Below are positions 1 through 6,601 of a stretch of DNA of 64,000 nt, in pieces. The stretch is from positions 1 through 64,000 of the forward strand of contig NZ_JAAMFM010000012.1 in NCBI RefSeq assembly GCF_013376105.1, in the 5' to 3' direction. The stretch's first letter is position 1. Each line of letters begins with the position of its first letter. A program made the position numbers and the translations under genes. The notes under the pieces are model-generated. The model was not told the DNA's origin, made no database searches, and saw only the letters and a list, made by a program, of their open reading frames with translations. The stretch is from Arthrobacter wenxiniae (GTDB taxonomy: Bacteria; Actinomycetota; Actinomycetes; Actinomycetales; Micrococcaceae).

Positions 1-599
1 TTTGGCGACGTCAGCGATTTCGCCCAGCGTTCAAGATACGGAAGTAGGGTGTAAATCCCGAGCTCCCGTCCGCCTTCCTCTTTGAACAAGGATCCTACCT
101 GGCTGGTTGGAAAGGTGAACTTCGCGCCATGCGCCTTTAGTAGACTGTGGCCTGAGTCGGCGGCCATAAAACCGAAGTCGCGAAGGCCCTTAATCACGCG
201 CCTAATGTCACGGATCTGAGAAATTTTGGTTTCAGGATCGCTCAGCGCGACGTCCAGATAATTACTGAGGAGAATGAAGCGCCAAGCATTTCTCGTGCGG
301 ACGGCACCCTGTGGCTCACCCGTCTTCAATTGAGGAATCTCGGCCAAAGGGAGATGAGACGCGTTTTTCATGCGCGCGAAGTAGCGGCCCTTCATGCTGG
401 TCTTCTCGATGTACAGGCCTAGCGCCGATTTTCCTGTGCCCTTCGGTCCCAGAATAAGGTTGACTTCCCCGCTGACTACTCGCTCAATTGCGCCGTTCAC
501 GTCCACGTAGCTCTTGATGAAGTCCTCGGGGTTTGACCTCAACTCATGGTTGGGATCACTCTTTCCGAAGTACAGCTTCGTGAATGGCGTCTGATCCAT
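1..599 (-). CDS. P-loop ATPase, partial (C-terminus outside window)
   Basis: The minus-strand frame opens with ATG at 599 behind a GAGGAG-type ribosome binding site and stays open to the window edge, giving the first 199 residues. A Walker A motif GPKGTGKS lies at residues 51-58. It is preceded by a YFGKSDPNHELR-like segment (residues 10-21) resembling the start of the Sll1717-type P-loop ATPases often found near defence genes. That family call is from memory of the N-terminal pattern, and Walker B and later motifs are not in view. The protein probably binds and hydrolyses ATP, but the substrate is unknown. It lies on the inner side of a tRNA-fragment scar at 975-1006, so it may belong to an integrated element. 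Confidence 0.7.
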   Translation of the reverse strand, partial: MDQTPFTKLYFGKSDPNHELRSNPEDFIKSYVDVNGAIERVVSGEVNLILGPKGTGKSALGLYIEKTSMKGRYFARMKNASHLPLAEIPQLKTGEPQGAVRTRNAWRFILLSNYLDVALSDPETKISQIRDIRRVIKGLRDFGFMAADSGHSLLKAHGAKFTFPTSQVGSLFKEEGGRELGIYTLLPYLERWAKSLTSP

Positions 600-704
600 G
601 GCTCCTCGTTCGTTTGCTTTCTCGCATGTGACGATAGCACCACACAACTGTTATGTTCCGGAAGTGGGCCGAGGGTGAGGCCATCTGCACTTATACAGCG
701 CCCT

Positions 705-882
705 GAACAACGCAGTTCGTTGAAATACGACGGCCCGCTCTCAAAAATCGGTGACATGCCGCCTACCATGTCGAGGAACCTGCAAACGGCGATCAAACGG
801 CGTCTCCGGCACTGTGCTGCAGGGCCTCGTCACGTTTTTGCTCACGTTCTTGAACCACAACACACGCCAATCCATGGCATAC
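705..882 (+). repeat. Diverged dispersed repeat, copy A
   Basis: This segment is similar to 5207-5380 in the same orientation. Over the best core (753-882 against 5252-5380) I count about 100 matches in 129 aligned positions. Shared blocks include GAACCTGCAAACG, ATCAAAC, GCCTCGTCACG and CATGGCATA. Copy A carries one extra T in the run after GTCACG, so any frame shared with copy B is broken here. Neither copy looks like a working gene. It could be a remnant of a mobile-element gene or the ends of a larger duplication. Confidence 0.7.
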
Positions 883-974
883 CAAAGGGGCACTGTCGTC
901 CCGCACTACCCCGGAACCCGGCGGTTTTTGGCGTGTATCGAAGGCGGTTAACATGAGGTTCCTGAGTTTCTCTT

Positions 975-1006
975 GGCCGCCGGTTCGAGTCCGGCCCGGG
1001 GCACCA
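975..1006 (+). other. 3' tRNA fragment, candidate att core
   Basis: Positions 979-995 form a perfect T-arm: stem GCCGG, loop TTCGAGT, stem CCGGC. It is followed by a 3' acceptor strand CCGGGGC (996-1002), discriminator A and CCA (1004-1006). No matching 5' acceptor strand, D-arm or anticodon arm lies upstream at the right distance, so this is a displaced tRNA 3' end rather than a tRNA gene. Such fragments typically mark the distal junction (attR) of an element integrated in a tRNA gene. The intact tRNA would then be left of the window. The amino-acid identity cannot be read. Confidence 0.7.
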
Positions 1007-1071
1007 AATGTGACCCTGACCTGCGGTTATGTTCTGCGGTTCAGGGCCGCCAAGGACAATAATTGCTCCAA

Positions 1072-1161
1072 CTCATCTTTTACTCATCTTTTTCAACGAA
1101 AGATTGCTCACGATTCCTGGCGTGTTTTCAGCCCAAAGGGGTGACCGTGTGCTCATCTTTT
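1072..1161 (+). repeat. Three CTCATCTTTT direct repeats, possible integrase arm sites
   Basis: CTCATCTTTT occurs at 1072-1081, 1083-1092 and 1152-1161, all in one orientation, starting 66 bases past the tRNA fragment. The first two copies are almost contiguous. Short direct repeats flanking an att core are typical of arm-type binding sites for tyrosine integrases. The role is inferred from position only, and no integrase gene is visible in this window. Confidence 0.45.
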
Positions 1162-1508
1162 TCGACATCAGACCGCAAAAAATGCCTAGATTCCGCGGTT
1201 TTTACGTGCCTGAGCACCTTCGCGTTGCTGCGGGCATGAATCGAGCCTGCGATCCTCCTACTCTCGCCACTGACGACCATCGGTTTTCCCGGAACTTCCA
1301 TCGAGACTGCCGGTGTCCCGGCACGGCAGACTTGATCTTCCAGCTCCCGCGATCGCGATCCCGCTGGCCAGACTCCCAACTCCTCCCCATTGAAGGAAGC
1401 ATCACCGGATACCGAAAGACCGCGACCGAATGAAATCGCTCATAGAAGTCCGCCACACGGCGCGGACGATCATTGGTATTCTTCGTTCAAGGGAATCGAG
1501 GCCATGAC

Positions 1509-2570
1509 ATGGGCATTTTGATCCGTGATGCGAAGAGCGGTTGGCGTGAGCCCGCCGGCATGGGCTACGAGAATGAAAATGCCCTACAGCAGATCTTGCA
1601 CGACCACCCAAACCTGGTGCCCGGTGTCTCCGAGCAGGCAGTGGCGTGCCGCGAATTCCGGTCCGGTCCCGATCGGGCGGGCGTCGTCATCTTGGACGCC
1701 CAGGGGAAGCTGACCCTCGTAGAGTGCAAGCTGGCTGCGAATCCGCAGGTGCGCCGCGAAGTGATTGGGCAAGTCCTCGACTACGCATCCAGAATGTGGC
1801 GCATGGACGTGGACGAGTTCGAGCGGGTTTGGCGGCGCACCGACGGCGGCAGGGTCTCCCCGTTCGAGGAGCTGGACGATCAGGATGGCCGAATTAGGAC
1901 TGCGGTGAAGGAGAACCTCGCATCCGGCCGGTTCAATCTTGTCCTCGCCGTCGACGATCTGAACGACGACGTCAAGCGGATCGTCGAGTTCCTCAACGCC
2001 GTAACCGTCCCCGCAACCGGGGTAATCGTCGTCGAATTCACGCATGCTCAGGATCGGGGCGTCGAGATCCTCATCCCCACCGCATACGGTTCCGATCTCG
2101 TCGAGGCGAAGGCCGCAGTGCACGCCGCGAATGAGCGGACCTGGGGAGAGGAAGACTTCCTGACTTGGTGCGATGCCAACGACCCGACGGCGACGCCGCT
2201 GATCCTCGAGTTTTTAGGCGCCCTGCGCTCCGCCGGGTTCCAGATAGTCGGCGGCAGAGCACAAACCCCATCCCTGAACTGCTCGATCAGCTCGCCTCGC
2301 GGCGTGAGATGGCCGGTGGCCCTGTATACATCCGCCTCCGCGAAGGAGGTCTCGGCGAAGGTCGAGGTGAGGTTCCCCGACTATCGAGGGCAGCCCGAAG
2401 TGCGGGAGGCACTCGCGCAGGGAGTGGAGGCGATCCCCGGAATCCCGATCCCAGTCGACCTCGTACGGCAGACCGACTTCAGGAGGCGACCGAACATCCC
2501 CGCCCGAGACTTTACGGCCGAACAGCTGCGGGCGCTGCCATCTGCGGTGGCGGCCGCAATCCGAGGCTAA
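1509..2570 (+). CDS. PD-(D/E)XK nuclease-superfamily-like protein
   Basis: This 353-residue protein starts at ATG 1509 behind a CGAGG sequence; an earlier in-frame start at 1473 has no such site. The N-terminal third has the layout of a PD-(D/E)XK nuclease fold. A conserved-looking helix with ENALQQIL is at residues 23-30, an acidic residue lies in GPDRAGVVILD (residues 53-63), and the E72-C73-K74 motif sits in the strand LTLVECKL. The rest, including residues rich in charged and hydrophobic alternation up to 353, is not recognised. No signal peptide or membrane segment is seen. It stands alone within the accessory region, near a P-loop ATPase and an Abi protein, which fits a restriction or defence role without proving one. 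Activity on DNA is inferred from the motif only. Confidence 0.65.
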   Translation: MGILIRDAKSGWREPAGMGYENENALQQILHDHPNLVPGVSEQAVACREFRSGPDRAGVVILDAQGKLTLVECKLAANPQVRREVIGQVLDYASRMWRMDVDEFERVWRRTDGGRVSPFEELDDQDGRIRTAVKENLASGRFNLVLAVDDLNDDVKRIVEFLNAVTVPATGVIVVEFTHAQDRGVEILIPTAYGSDLVEAKAAVHAANERTWGEEDFLTWCDANDPTATPLILEFLGALRSAGFQIVGGRAQTPSLNCSISSPRGVRWPVALYTSASAKEVSAKVEVRFPDYRGQPEVREALAQGVEAIPGIPIPVDLVRQTDFRRRPNIPARDFTAEQLRALPSAVAAAIRG

Positions 2571-3126
2571 GCCTTCACCACCTTCCACGGTGTTGCAAGC
2601 CCGACTTTCCCAGGTCTGCTACCTGTGAGCGGAGGAGAGGAAGAGGATCCAACCGGGACGCGCACACGCTTCGCACGTACCGGAACCACCGTGACACGCT
2701 AATTTCGGCGCAACTCCCAGGGCGCGTGTGTTAGACAGAATCGCGCGGATGCCGTCAGTTTCCGAAGTCGCCTGAACAAATGACGGGGCCTTCTGCCCAC
2801 CCTTCAATCAGAGACCGCATGCGCCCACTTGTGGGTCGTCTTCCGGACGATCCAAGCGCTGACCGGCACTGTCGATTTAGCACCTCGCTGAGCGTCCGTT
2901 TGGCCCCGTCCAGTGACTCGTTCGATGACGGGGCGCCATACGGTACGGTTCTAGACACTTACTGACTGGTGCAGTGCATGTGTGCGGAAGGACGGCCATC
3001 ACTCTTCGTCGGATTGGGGATTAGCCTCGTGGGTTCGTCTGGCGTGGACGGATGCCGGGGACAGACGTACCCATCAACAGCACGCTGTGGCAGCGATGAG
3101 CGCATTTCTCATCTGTGATGTGCCGT
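2571..3126. other. Intergenic stretch, no supported gene
   Basis: I see no gene I can support here. A minus-strand frame at 2755-2958 starts with GTG and gives 67 residues rich in Arg and Ser, but it has no ribosome binding site or recognisable domain. The stretch probably contains decayed sequence. Its last bases lead into the promoter of the lipoprotein gene. Confidence 0.5.
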
Positions 3127-3132
3127 TATAAT
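3127..3132 (+). promoter_or_regulatory. Consensus -10 box TATAAT for the lipoprotein gene
   Basis: An exact TATAAT stands at 3127-3132, rare in this GC-rich window. The matching -35 region (about 3104-3109) is weak. The start codon lies 78 bases downstream, leaving room for a structured leader with two hairpins. Confidence 0.5.
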
Positions 3133-3148
3133 TTGGAAGAAGAAGTTT

Positions 3149-3189
3149 GCTTGCATAGCAAGCCTTGGGTATTAGCTTGCGCAGCAAGC
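3149..3189 (+). promoter_or_regulatory. Two tandem hairpins with identical stems in a leader
   Basis: GCTTGC-ATA-GCAAGC (3149-3163) and GCTTGC-GCA-GCAAGC (3175-3189) are two three-base-loop hairpins with the same six-base stem, 11 bases apart. They lie between the -10 box and the start codon at 3210. Either left arm can pair with either right arm, so a longer alternative hairpin is possible. The role is unknown; a protein-binding site in RNA or DNA or an RNA stabiliser would fit. Confidence 0.5.
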
Positions 3190-3209
3190 GCGGGGGATTA
3201 GGAAATTTC

Positions 3210-3770
3210 ATGAAGAAGTCTTTTGCACTGATTGCCGGTGCGTCAGTGATTATCGCGCTCAGCGGGTGCGCAGGAACGACAACCGCAGCAACACCAGCGA
3301 ATAGCAGCAACTCATCGACGATGAGCGCTCCGGCTGCTTCGATGGCTCCAGCGCAGGCCAGTGTTGTTTTTAAGGATGGCGTACTCATTACACCGGAAAT
3401 GAAGATTGAGATCACTGATCACAAGATCATTCCAGTTGGTGCTCCCGGAAATGAATACGGCAAAAAGCCGGTCATTGCATTTTGGTACAAAATCAGCAAT
3501 CTGACCGATAAGAAGATCTCGCCGATGGACTTCCTGTTCGTTTTCACGGCCTTCCAGGACAACAACCCAAACGCTGAGAACAAGCTTAATGTTGGCGCCC
3601 TCCCGGATGAGAAGTTCCTTGATTCTCAGACAGAGAACATCAAGAAGGGCGGGACCGTTGAAAACGCGGTGGCTTATGAGCTCACCGACGCAACAACTCC
3701 CGTGGACCTGGTCGCATCAAACGACATGGGCATGACTCAAATCGGGAAAATGACCTACAAGCTAAAGTAG
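3210..3770 (+). CDS. Secreted lipoprotein, DUF5067-like
   Basis: This 186-residue protein starts at ATG 3210 behind an AGGA site. It has a lipoprotein signal peptide: MKK, a hydrophobic stretch, then the lipobox LSGC with Cys20 as the lipidated residue. A Ser/Ala/Thr-rich linker follows to about residue 48. The globular part (VVFKDGVLITPEMKIEI to the end) matches my recollection of DUF5067-type domains, an Ig-like fold common in Firmicutes lipoproteins. Function is unknown, with likely anchoring on the outer face of the membrane. Codons ending in A/T and AAA lysines are more frequent than in neighbours, which suggests acquisition from a lower-GC source. A strong hairpin terminator follows directly. 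Confidence 0.75.
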   Translation: MKKSFALIAGASVIIALSGCAGTTTAATPANSSNSSTMSAPAASMAPAQASVVFKDGVLITPEMKIEITDHKIIPVGAPGNEYGKKPVIAFWYKISNLTDKKISPMDFLFVFTAFQDNNPNAENKLNVGALPDEKFLDSQTENIKKGGTVENAVAYELTDATTPVDLVASNDMGMTQIGKMTYKLK

Positions 3771-3775
3771 GCACC

Positions 3776-3810
3776 GGCAGGAGAGGTCACTCATGTTGTC
3801 CTCTCCTGCC
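3776..3810 (+). terminator. Hairpin terminator after the lipoprotein gene
   Basis: A perfect 11-base stem, GGCAGGAGAGG (3776-3786) with CCTCTCCTGCC (3800-3810), closes a 13-base loop starting 6 bases after the stop codon. There is no T-run, as is usual for actinobacterial terminators. Confidence 0.65.
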
Positions 3811-3870
3811 AAGGCTCGTCCCTGCATGCGTCGTGAGCCGGTGATGCCCGAGCTCCGGGCCTGAGTGTCG

Positions 3871-4058
3871 TCAGTCATGGAGCTGGTCATGGACGAACTT
3901 GGCGAACCGTTGGCCCACCCTGACGGCGTAGTCTTCGGGCGTTGGCTTTTTTAACTGACCTGTTCAGATTTGCCCGTGATGGAAAACCCAGGCTCAGTGA
4001 TATTGGCGCGTCCCCGTGTTGCTGCCGATACCTCTTGCCCATCATAGTTGACGAACAT
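3871..4058 (-). pseudogene. Possible decayed reading frame
   Basis: Two adjoining minus-strand pieces look like one broken C-terminal region. The first, 4058 to 3951, reads MFVNYDGQEV through GKSEQVS and stops. The second, in another frame from 3963 to 3871, reads GQLKKPTPEDY through FVHDQLHD and stops. A one-base shift near 3960 would join them. No family is recognised and there is no start with a ribosome binding site. It is downstream of the Abi gene on the same strand. It may equally be chance open sequence. Confidence 0.3.
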
Positions 4059-4114
4059 GACCGGGCTGAAAACCGGAGGTGGTGGACGTAGATTCAGCCA
4101 CGACGGCTGTGCCG

Positions 4115-4825
4115 TCAAGGTTTCGGGCGCGTCTTCAGGGTGGCGCCGATTTTCTCCACGGACGCGAACCAGGAGAGCAGGTCTTGGTCGATGGCGCCAA
4201 TGACTGTCCTCATGTTGGCCAGCTGTGCCGCAATGCCGCTATTGATCAGTGGCTCCAAATGAGCAACGCGGTTGCGTAACCGGTAGACGCCGTCAACGGC
4301 CCGTTCAAGTTCGTGGACCGGTCGCCGAAGATGCGGAAAAGCATGGTGGAGTGCTTCATCCCAGAGCAGTTGCTTGCCCAGGTCCTTGCGGCCCGGAAGG
4401 AGAAACCGCCAGGTCCCCATCGACAATGCGGCAAGAATGTCAGCATGCAACGGATCGCGCTGGTCTTTGGGCCGGGTCCTGGTTGAATGGACGGCGCGAT
4501 ATTCTGCTTCGGGTATGTCCCGGCCAACAATTCGTTCCAACAAGATCGAGGGATCCAGAAGCCAATCACTGGAGTGCGGCTCTCCCGTGGTCGGAACAAT
4601 CTGACCGGCGTTCCAAACGCAGAGTTGCTCGTCCAGGGCGTTGCGCAAGACGACCTCGAAAATATGCAGCGCCTCGTACACCGCACCGGACAGCTCCACG
4701 TTCCACCGGTAGAGCCGCACAGCACCCTGCAGGCTCCCTGCCGCATCCAAGTACGGCGCCAACCTCGGCGGGCTCAGCCGCCTCAGCAGGACGGCCTCAA
4801 CACTTATTTGTTCACGGCTGTTCAC
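4115..4825 (-). CDS. Abi-family (abortive infection) HEPN protein
   Basis: This 236-residue protein starts with GTG at 4825; no clear ribosome binding site is present. Features of the Abi (AbiD/AbiF-like) family are visible: the RLAPYL segment near residue 21, LYRWNVELSGAVYEAL (residues 38-53), EVVLRNALD (57-65), and the terminal motif RNRVAHLEP at residues 184-192. The R-N-x3-H core (R184, H189) is the HEPN ribonuclease signature. Members of this family block phage growth, probably by cleaving RNA, and act in the cytoplasm. No membrane segment is seen. It sits alone in the accessory region, and a possible small RNA diverges from its 5' end (4843-4916). Family assignment is by motif; anti-phage action here is inferred. 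Confidence 0.8.
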   Translation of the reverse strand: MNSREQISVEAVLLRRLSPPRLAPYLDAAGSLQGAVRLYRWNVELSGAVYEALHIFEVVLRNALDEQLCVWNAGQIVPTTGEPHSSDWLLDPSILLERIVGRDIPEAEYRAVHSTRTRPKDQRDPLHADILAALSMGTWRFLLPGRKDLGKQLLWDEALHHAFPHLRRPVHELERAVDGVYRLRNRVAHLEPLINSGIAAQLANMRTVIGAIDQDLLSWFASVEKIGATLKTRPKP

Positions 4826-4842
4826 AGTAGTAAACTGTAGTA

Positions 4843-4916
4843 GAAGACAGGGGCAGGTTCCCTGTTATGGATTACTGAGAGTCCCGCGGCCAGGAGCTGC
4901 GGGGCCCTCAGCTTTT
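4843..4916 (+). ncRNA. Candidate small RNA divergent from the Abi gene
   Basis: On the plus strand TTGTTC (4808-4813), a 17-base spacer and TAAACT (4831-4836) resemble a promoter pointing away from the Abi gene. The predicted transcript of about 75 bases holds a hairpin ACAGGG/CCCTGT (4847-4865) and then a 13-base stem (4875-4911) ending in CTTTT. There is no open frame of note. It could be a regulatory or antitoxin-like RNA for the HEPN protein, an attenuator, or chance. This is inference from structure only. Confidence 0.35.
4875..4916 (+). terminator. Rho-independent-like terminator
   Basis: Left arm 4875-4887 pairs with right arm 4899-4911 over 13 positions, with one mismatch and one G-T pair, around an 11-base loop. 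It is followed by TTTT. This is one of few hairpins here with a real T-run, and it is oriented on the plus strand. It would end the putative small RNA. Confidence 0.55.
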
Positions 4917-5206
4917 AACTCCTTATTGGTGCCTGCCGGGCCACTGCATTCGTCATCATCCTCACCTGTTCCGTCCTCGGCAACACCGCGGGTGATCTCC
5001 TGTCTACCACCTATTCGCTCATAAACCGTCCGCAGTTTGGCGTGCGAAATTGATCCCAATTTAGGTTGACCCGGTCGGCCAATCGGAGACAAATGGACAC
5101 CAAATTGGGGCGGATGGTGCTCCACTCACCCGGCAAAGCGTCAACAAAAATCACGTTTCACGGCCGACAATGGCCACACGGCTGGTGGGACCGAGACCAC
5201 GCCTCA

Positions 5207-5380
5207 GACAACAGGAATTGTTGAACAGTGACGGACCCCCTCGCAACCAGCGACATGCCATCCGCCGTGTCGATGAACCTGCAAACGACCATCAAACAGC
5301 AGCTCCGGCGCCACGCTGCAGAGCCTCGTCACGTTTTACTCACGTTATTGAACGAAAACCAATCGCAGATCATGGCATAT
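5207..5380 (+). repeat. Diverged dispersed repeat, copy B
   Basis: This is a direct repeat of 705-882, about 4.5 kb away, with roughly 78 percent identity over the core 5252-5380 by hand count. Here the frame is intact and would read MNLQTTIKQQLRR, then HVLLTLLNENQSQIMAY. The sequence is not recognised. The two copies bracket the nuclease-like, lipoprotein and Abi genes, so they may be the remains of element ends or of a duplicated gene. Confidence 0.7.
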
Positions 5381-5828
5381 CGCCACAGCAATTGCCCGCT
5401 GGGCGCAGTATGGGGGTGGGCACCTTATGTTCGAAGTATCAACTTCCGGCTCCCTGAATTCCGCCTGGCCAGGAACCTTCATGATGCGCTTAGCGGGCTG
5501 AATCCTCTCGCACCGGCATTGGGTGCAAACGAAATCGGATACAGAGAATATGTCGGTTCTGTGGGATAGCGTTGACTTGTGGAAGCAAACAGACTTGCCG
5601 CGGCGGAGCTGCGGGCCGCCGATCAAACCTGGCTCCACGTGTTCCTCCGATTCGGCTTTCAGTGACCCATCGCCTCAAGGAGCTGAGGGAAATCGAATCA
5701 GTGACTACGCCTGAACACAGACACGTCGGGGGGAATGGGGACACGCCAGTGACAGGAATTTGTGGGCACTGGCAGCCAGCGTGAGACCAGCGCTTTTCAG
5801 CGACGGCGGAGCGTTCTCCGTACGGGCC

Positions 5829-5890
5829 AAGGGTACGACGGTGGGTGGCGACCTTTCAAGGGAAGGGCCTCCACCCGCCGTCGTACCTTT
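5829..5890 (-). terminator. Long hairpin terminator after the FMN reductase gene
   Basis: Arms 5829-5848 and 5871-5890 pair at 18 of 20 positions around a 22-base loop, ending 8 bases before the stop codon of the minus-strand reductase gene at 5899. Its position suits transcription termination of that gene and marks the junction between accessory region and backbone. Confidence 0.6.
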
Positions 5891-5898
5891 GTAGGTCC

Positions 5899-6474
5899 CT
5901 AGACAGCCGCCAGGGCGTCCTCGCGCAGCGACTGCAGCGCGCGCGTCCACGGCACCAGCTGGTCAAGCATGGGTGCGAGCGAGGCAGCCTGCAGCTCGGT
6001 GGGCTTGAAGGTGGAGAAGTTCTCGAAGTCGGTGAACAGGGAAAACATGCCGGTCTTCTGCACGTGCGCCACCTGGAGCTCGGAGAGGATGGCGCGCAGG
6101 TGCTCTGCGGCCCGCACGCCGAAGGCGGAGCCGTAGCCGACAATGCCGGCGGCCTTGTTGTTGAATTCCACGTTCAGGTAGGAGATGGCGTTGGCCAGGG
6201 CGGGCTGGACCGAGTGGTTGTACTCGCCGGCGATGAAGATGTAGCCGTCAAATTCGGCGATCTTGGCGGACCAGGCCTTCGTGTGGTCGTTCTGGTAGTT
6301 CTGGAAGCCGGCGGGGTAGGCCTCGTCCAGGACGGGCAGGTTGAAATCGGCAATGTCGACAATTTCGTAGTCGGCGTCGCCACGCTGCCGGGCCTGGGCC
6401 AGGACCCATTCGGCAACGCCCTTGTTGATGCGGCCGGGGCGGGTGGATCCGGTGACGATGGCGATCTTGGACAT
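5899..6474 (-). CDS. NAD(P)H-dependent FMN reductase family protein
   Basis: This is a 191-residue flavodoxin-fold protein. It begins MSKIAIVTGSTRPGRINKGV, whose GSTRPGR loop binds the FMN phosphate, and has the family segment IFIAGEYNHSVQPALANAI at about residues 79-97, where EYNHS contacts flavin. Length and fold match the NADPH-dependent FMN/azo reductase family, which uses NAD(P)H to reduce FMN or quinones in the cytoplasm. The ATG at 6474 has an AAGGAG site 7 bases upstream. It is transcribed divergently from a MarR-type regulator, with two similar palindromes between them, so it is probably repressed by that regulator and induced by an electrophile, quinone or similar ligand. The true substrate is unknown. 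Confidence 0.85.
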   Translation of the reverse strand: MSKIAIVTGSTRPGRINKGVAEWVLAQARQRGDADYEIVDIADFNLPVLDEAYPAGFQNYQNDHTKAWSAKIAEFDGYIFIAGEYNHSVQPALANAISYLNVEFNNKAAGIVGYGSAFGVRAAEHLRAILSELQVAHVQKTGMFSLFTDFENFSTFKPTELQAASLAPMLDQLVPWTRALQSLREDALAAV

Positions 6475-6514
6475 GGGTGCTGCTCCTTGGAATCAATGGC
6501 CGCCAGCTAAGTAG

Positions 6515-6574
6515 ATGACGTGTCAACTAAAACTTGATGTTTTCCATCCTGCACTGCGATACTTGACATGTCAA
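6515..6574. promoter_or_regulatory. Two MarR-type operator palindromes
   Basis: TTGACATGTCAA at 6563-6574 is a perfect 12-base palindrome. ATGACGTGTCAA at 6515-6526 matches it at 10 of 12 positions, with centres 48 bases apart. A plus-strand promoter TTGATG (6534-6539), 18-base spacer, GATACT (6558-6563) lies between and would be covered by the second site. A minus-strand -35 TTGACA inside the palindrome with CAGGAT 17 bases on could serve the reductase. This is consistent with autoregulation and co-repression. Confidence 0.55.
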
Positions 6575-6601
6575 CAAATATGTCGAATTGTGAGGTGCTT
6601 C

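Larger units (their letters stand above)
600..1508. other. Gene-poor stretch with integration-type signals
   Basis: No convincing gene is visible in this roughly 900-base stretch. The short open frames lack ribosome binding sites and recognisable domains. It holds one copy of a diverged repeat (705-882), a 3' tRNA fragment (975-1006) and three copies of a CTCATCTTTT motif (1072-1161), each listed separately. Base composition is patchy and AT-richer around 1040-1190 than in the backbone. Confidence 0.6.
4917..5898. other. Gene-poor stretch, decayed accessory DNA
   Basis: No gene can be supported over almost 1 kb. It includes copy B of the dispersed repeat (5207-5380). Elsewhere there are only short frames without ribosome binding sites or known motifs. 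The segment at about 5040-5110 is AT-richer and resembles the non-coding ends of insertion sequences, but I find no terminal inverted repeat or transposase. The stretch ends in the terminator of the FMN reductase gene. Confidence 0.55.

Noticed and set aside
909-1006. A complete tRNA gene using ACCCCGG near 908-914 as 5' acceptor
   Set aside because: The span of about 100 bases has no D-arm or anticodon arm, and the acceptor would mismatch. Only the T-arm and 3' end are real.
2755-2958. A 67-residue minus-strand gene
   Set aside because: No ribosome binding site, no recognised family, Arg/Ser-rich translation, and surrounding decayed sequence. Kept only as a remark.
4801-4916. A type III toxin-antitoxin locus for the Abi gene
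   Set aside because: The protein has the HEPN motif of AbiD/F-like proteins, not the ToxN/AbiQ fold. The RNA has no tandem pseudoknot repeats and lies on the other strand. It is kept only as a possible divergent small RNA.
5040-5110. Insertion-sequence end (IS21-like) in the accessory region
   Set aside because: The AT-rich motif is reminiscent only. No terminal inverted repeat pair, target duplication or transposase frame is visible.
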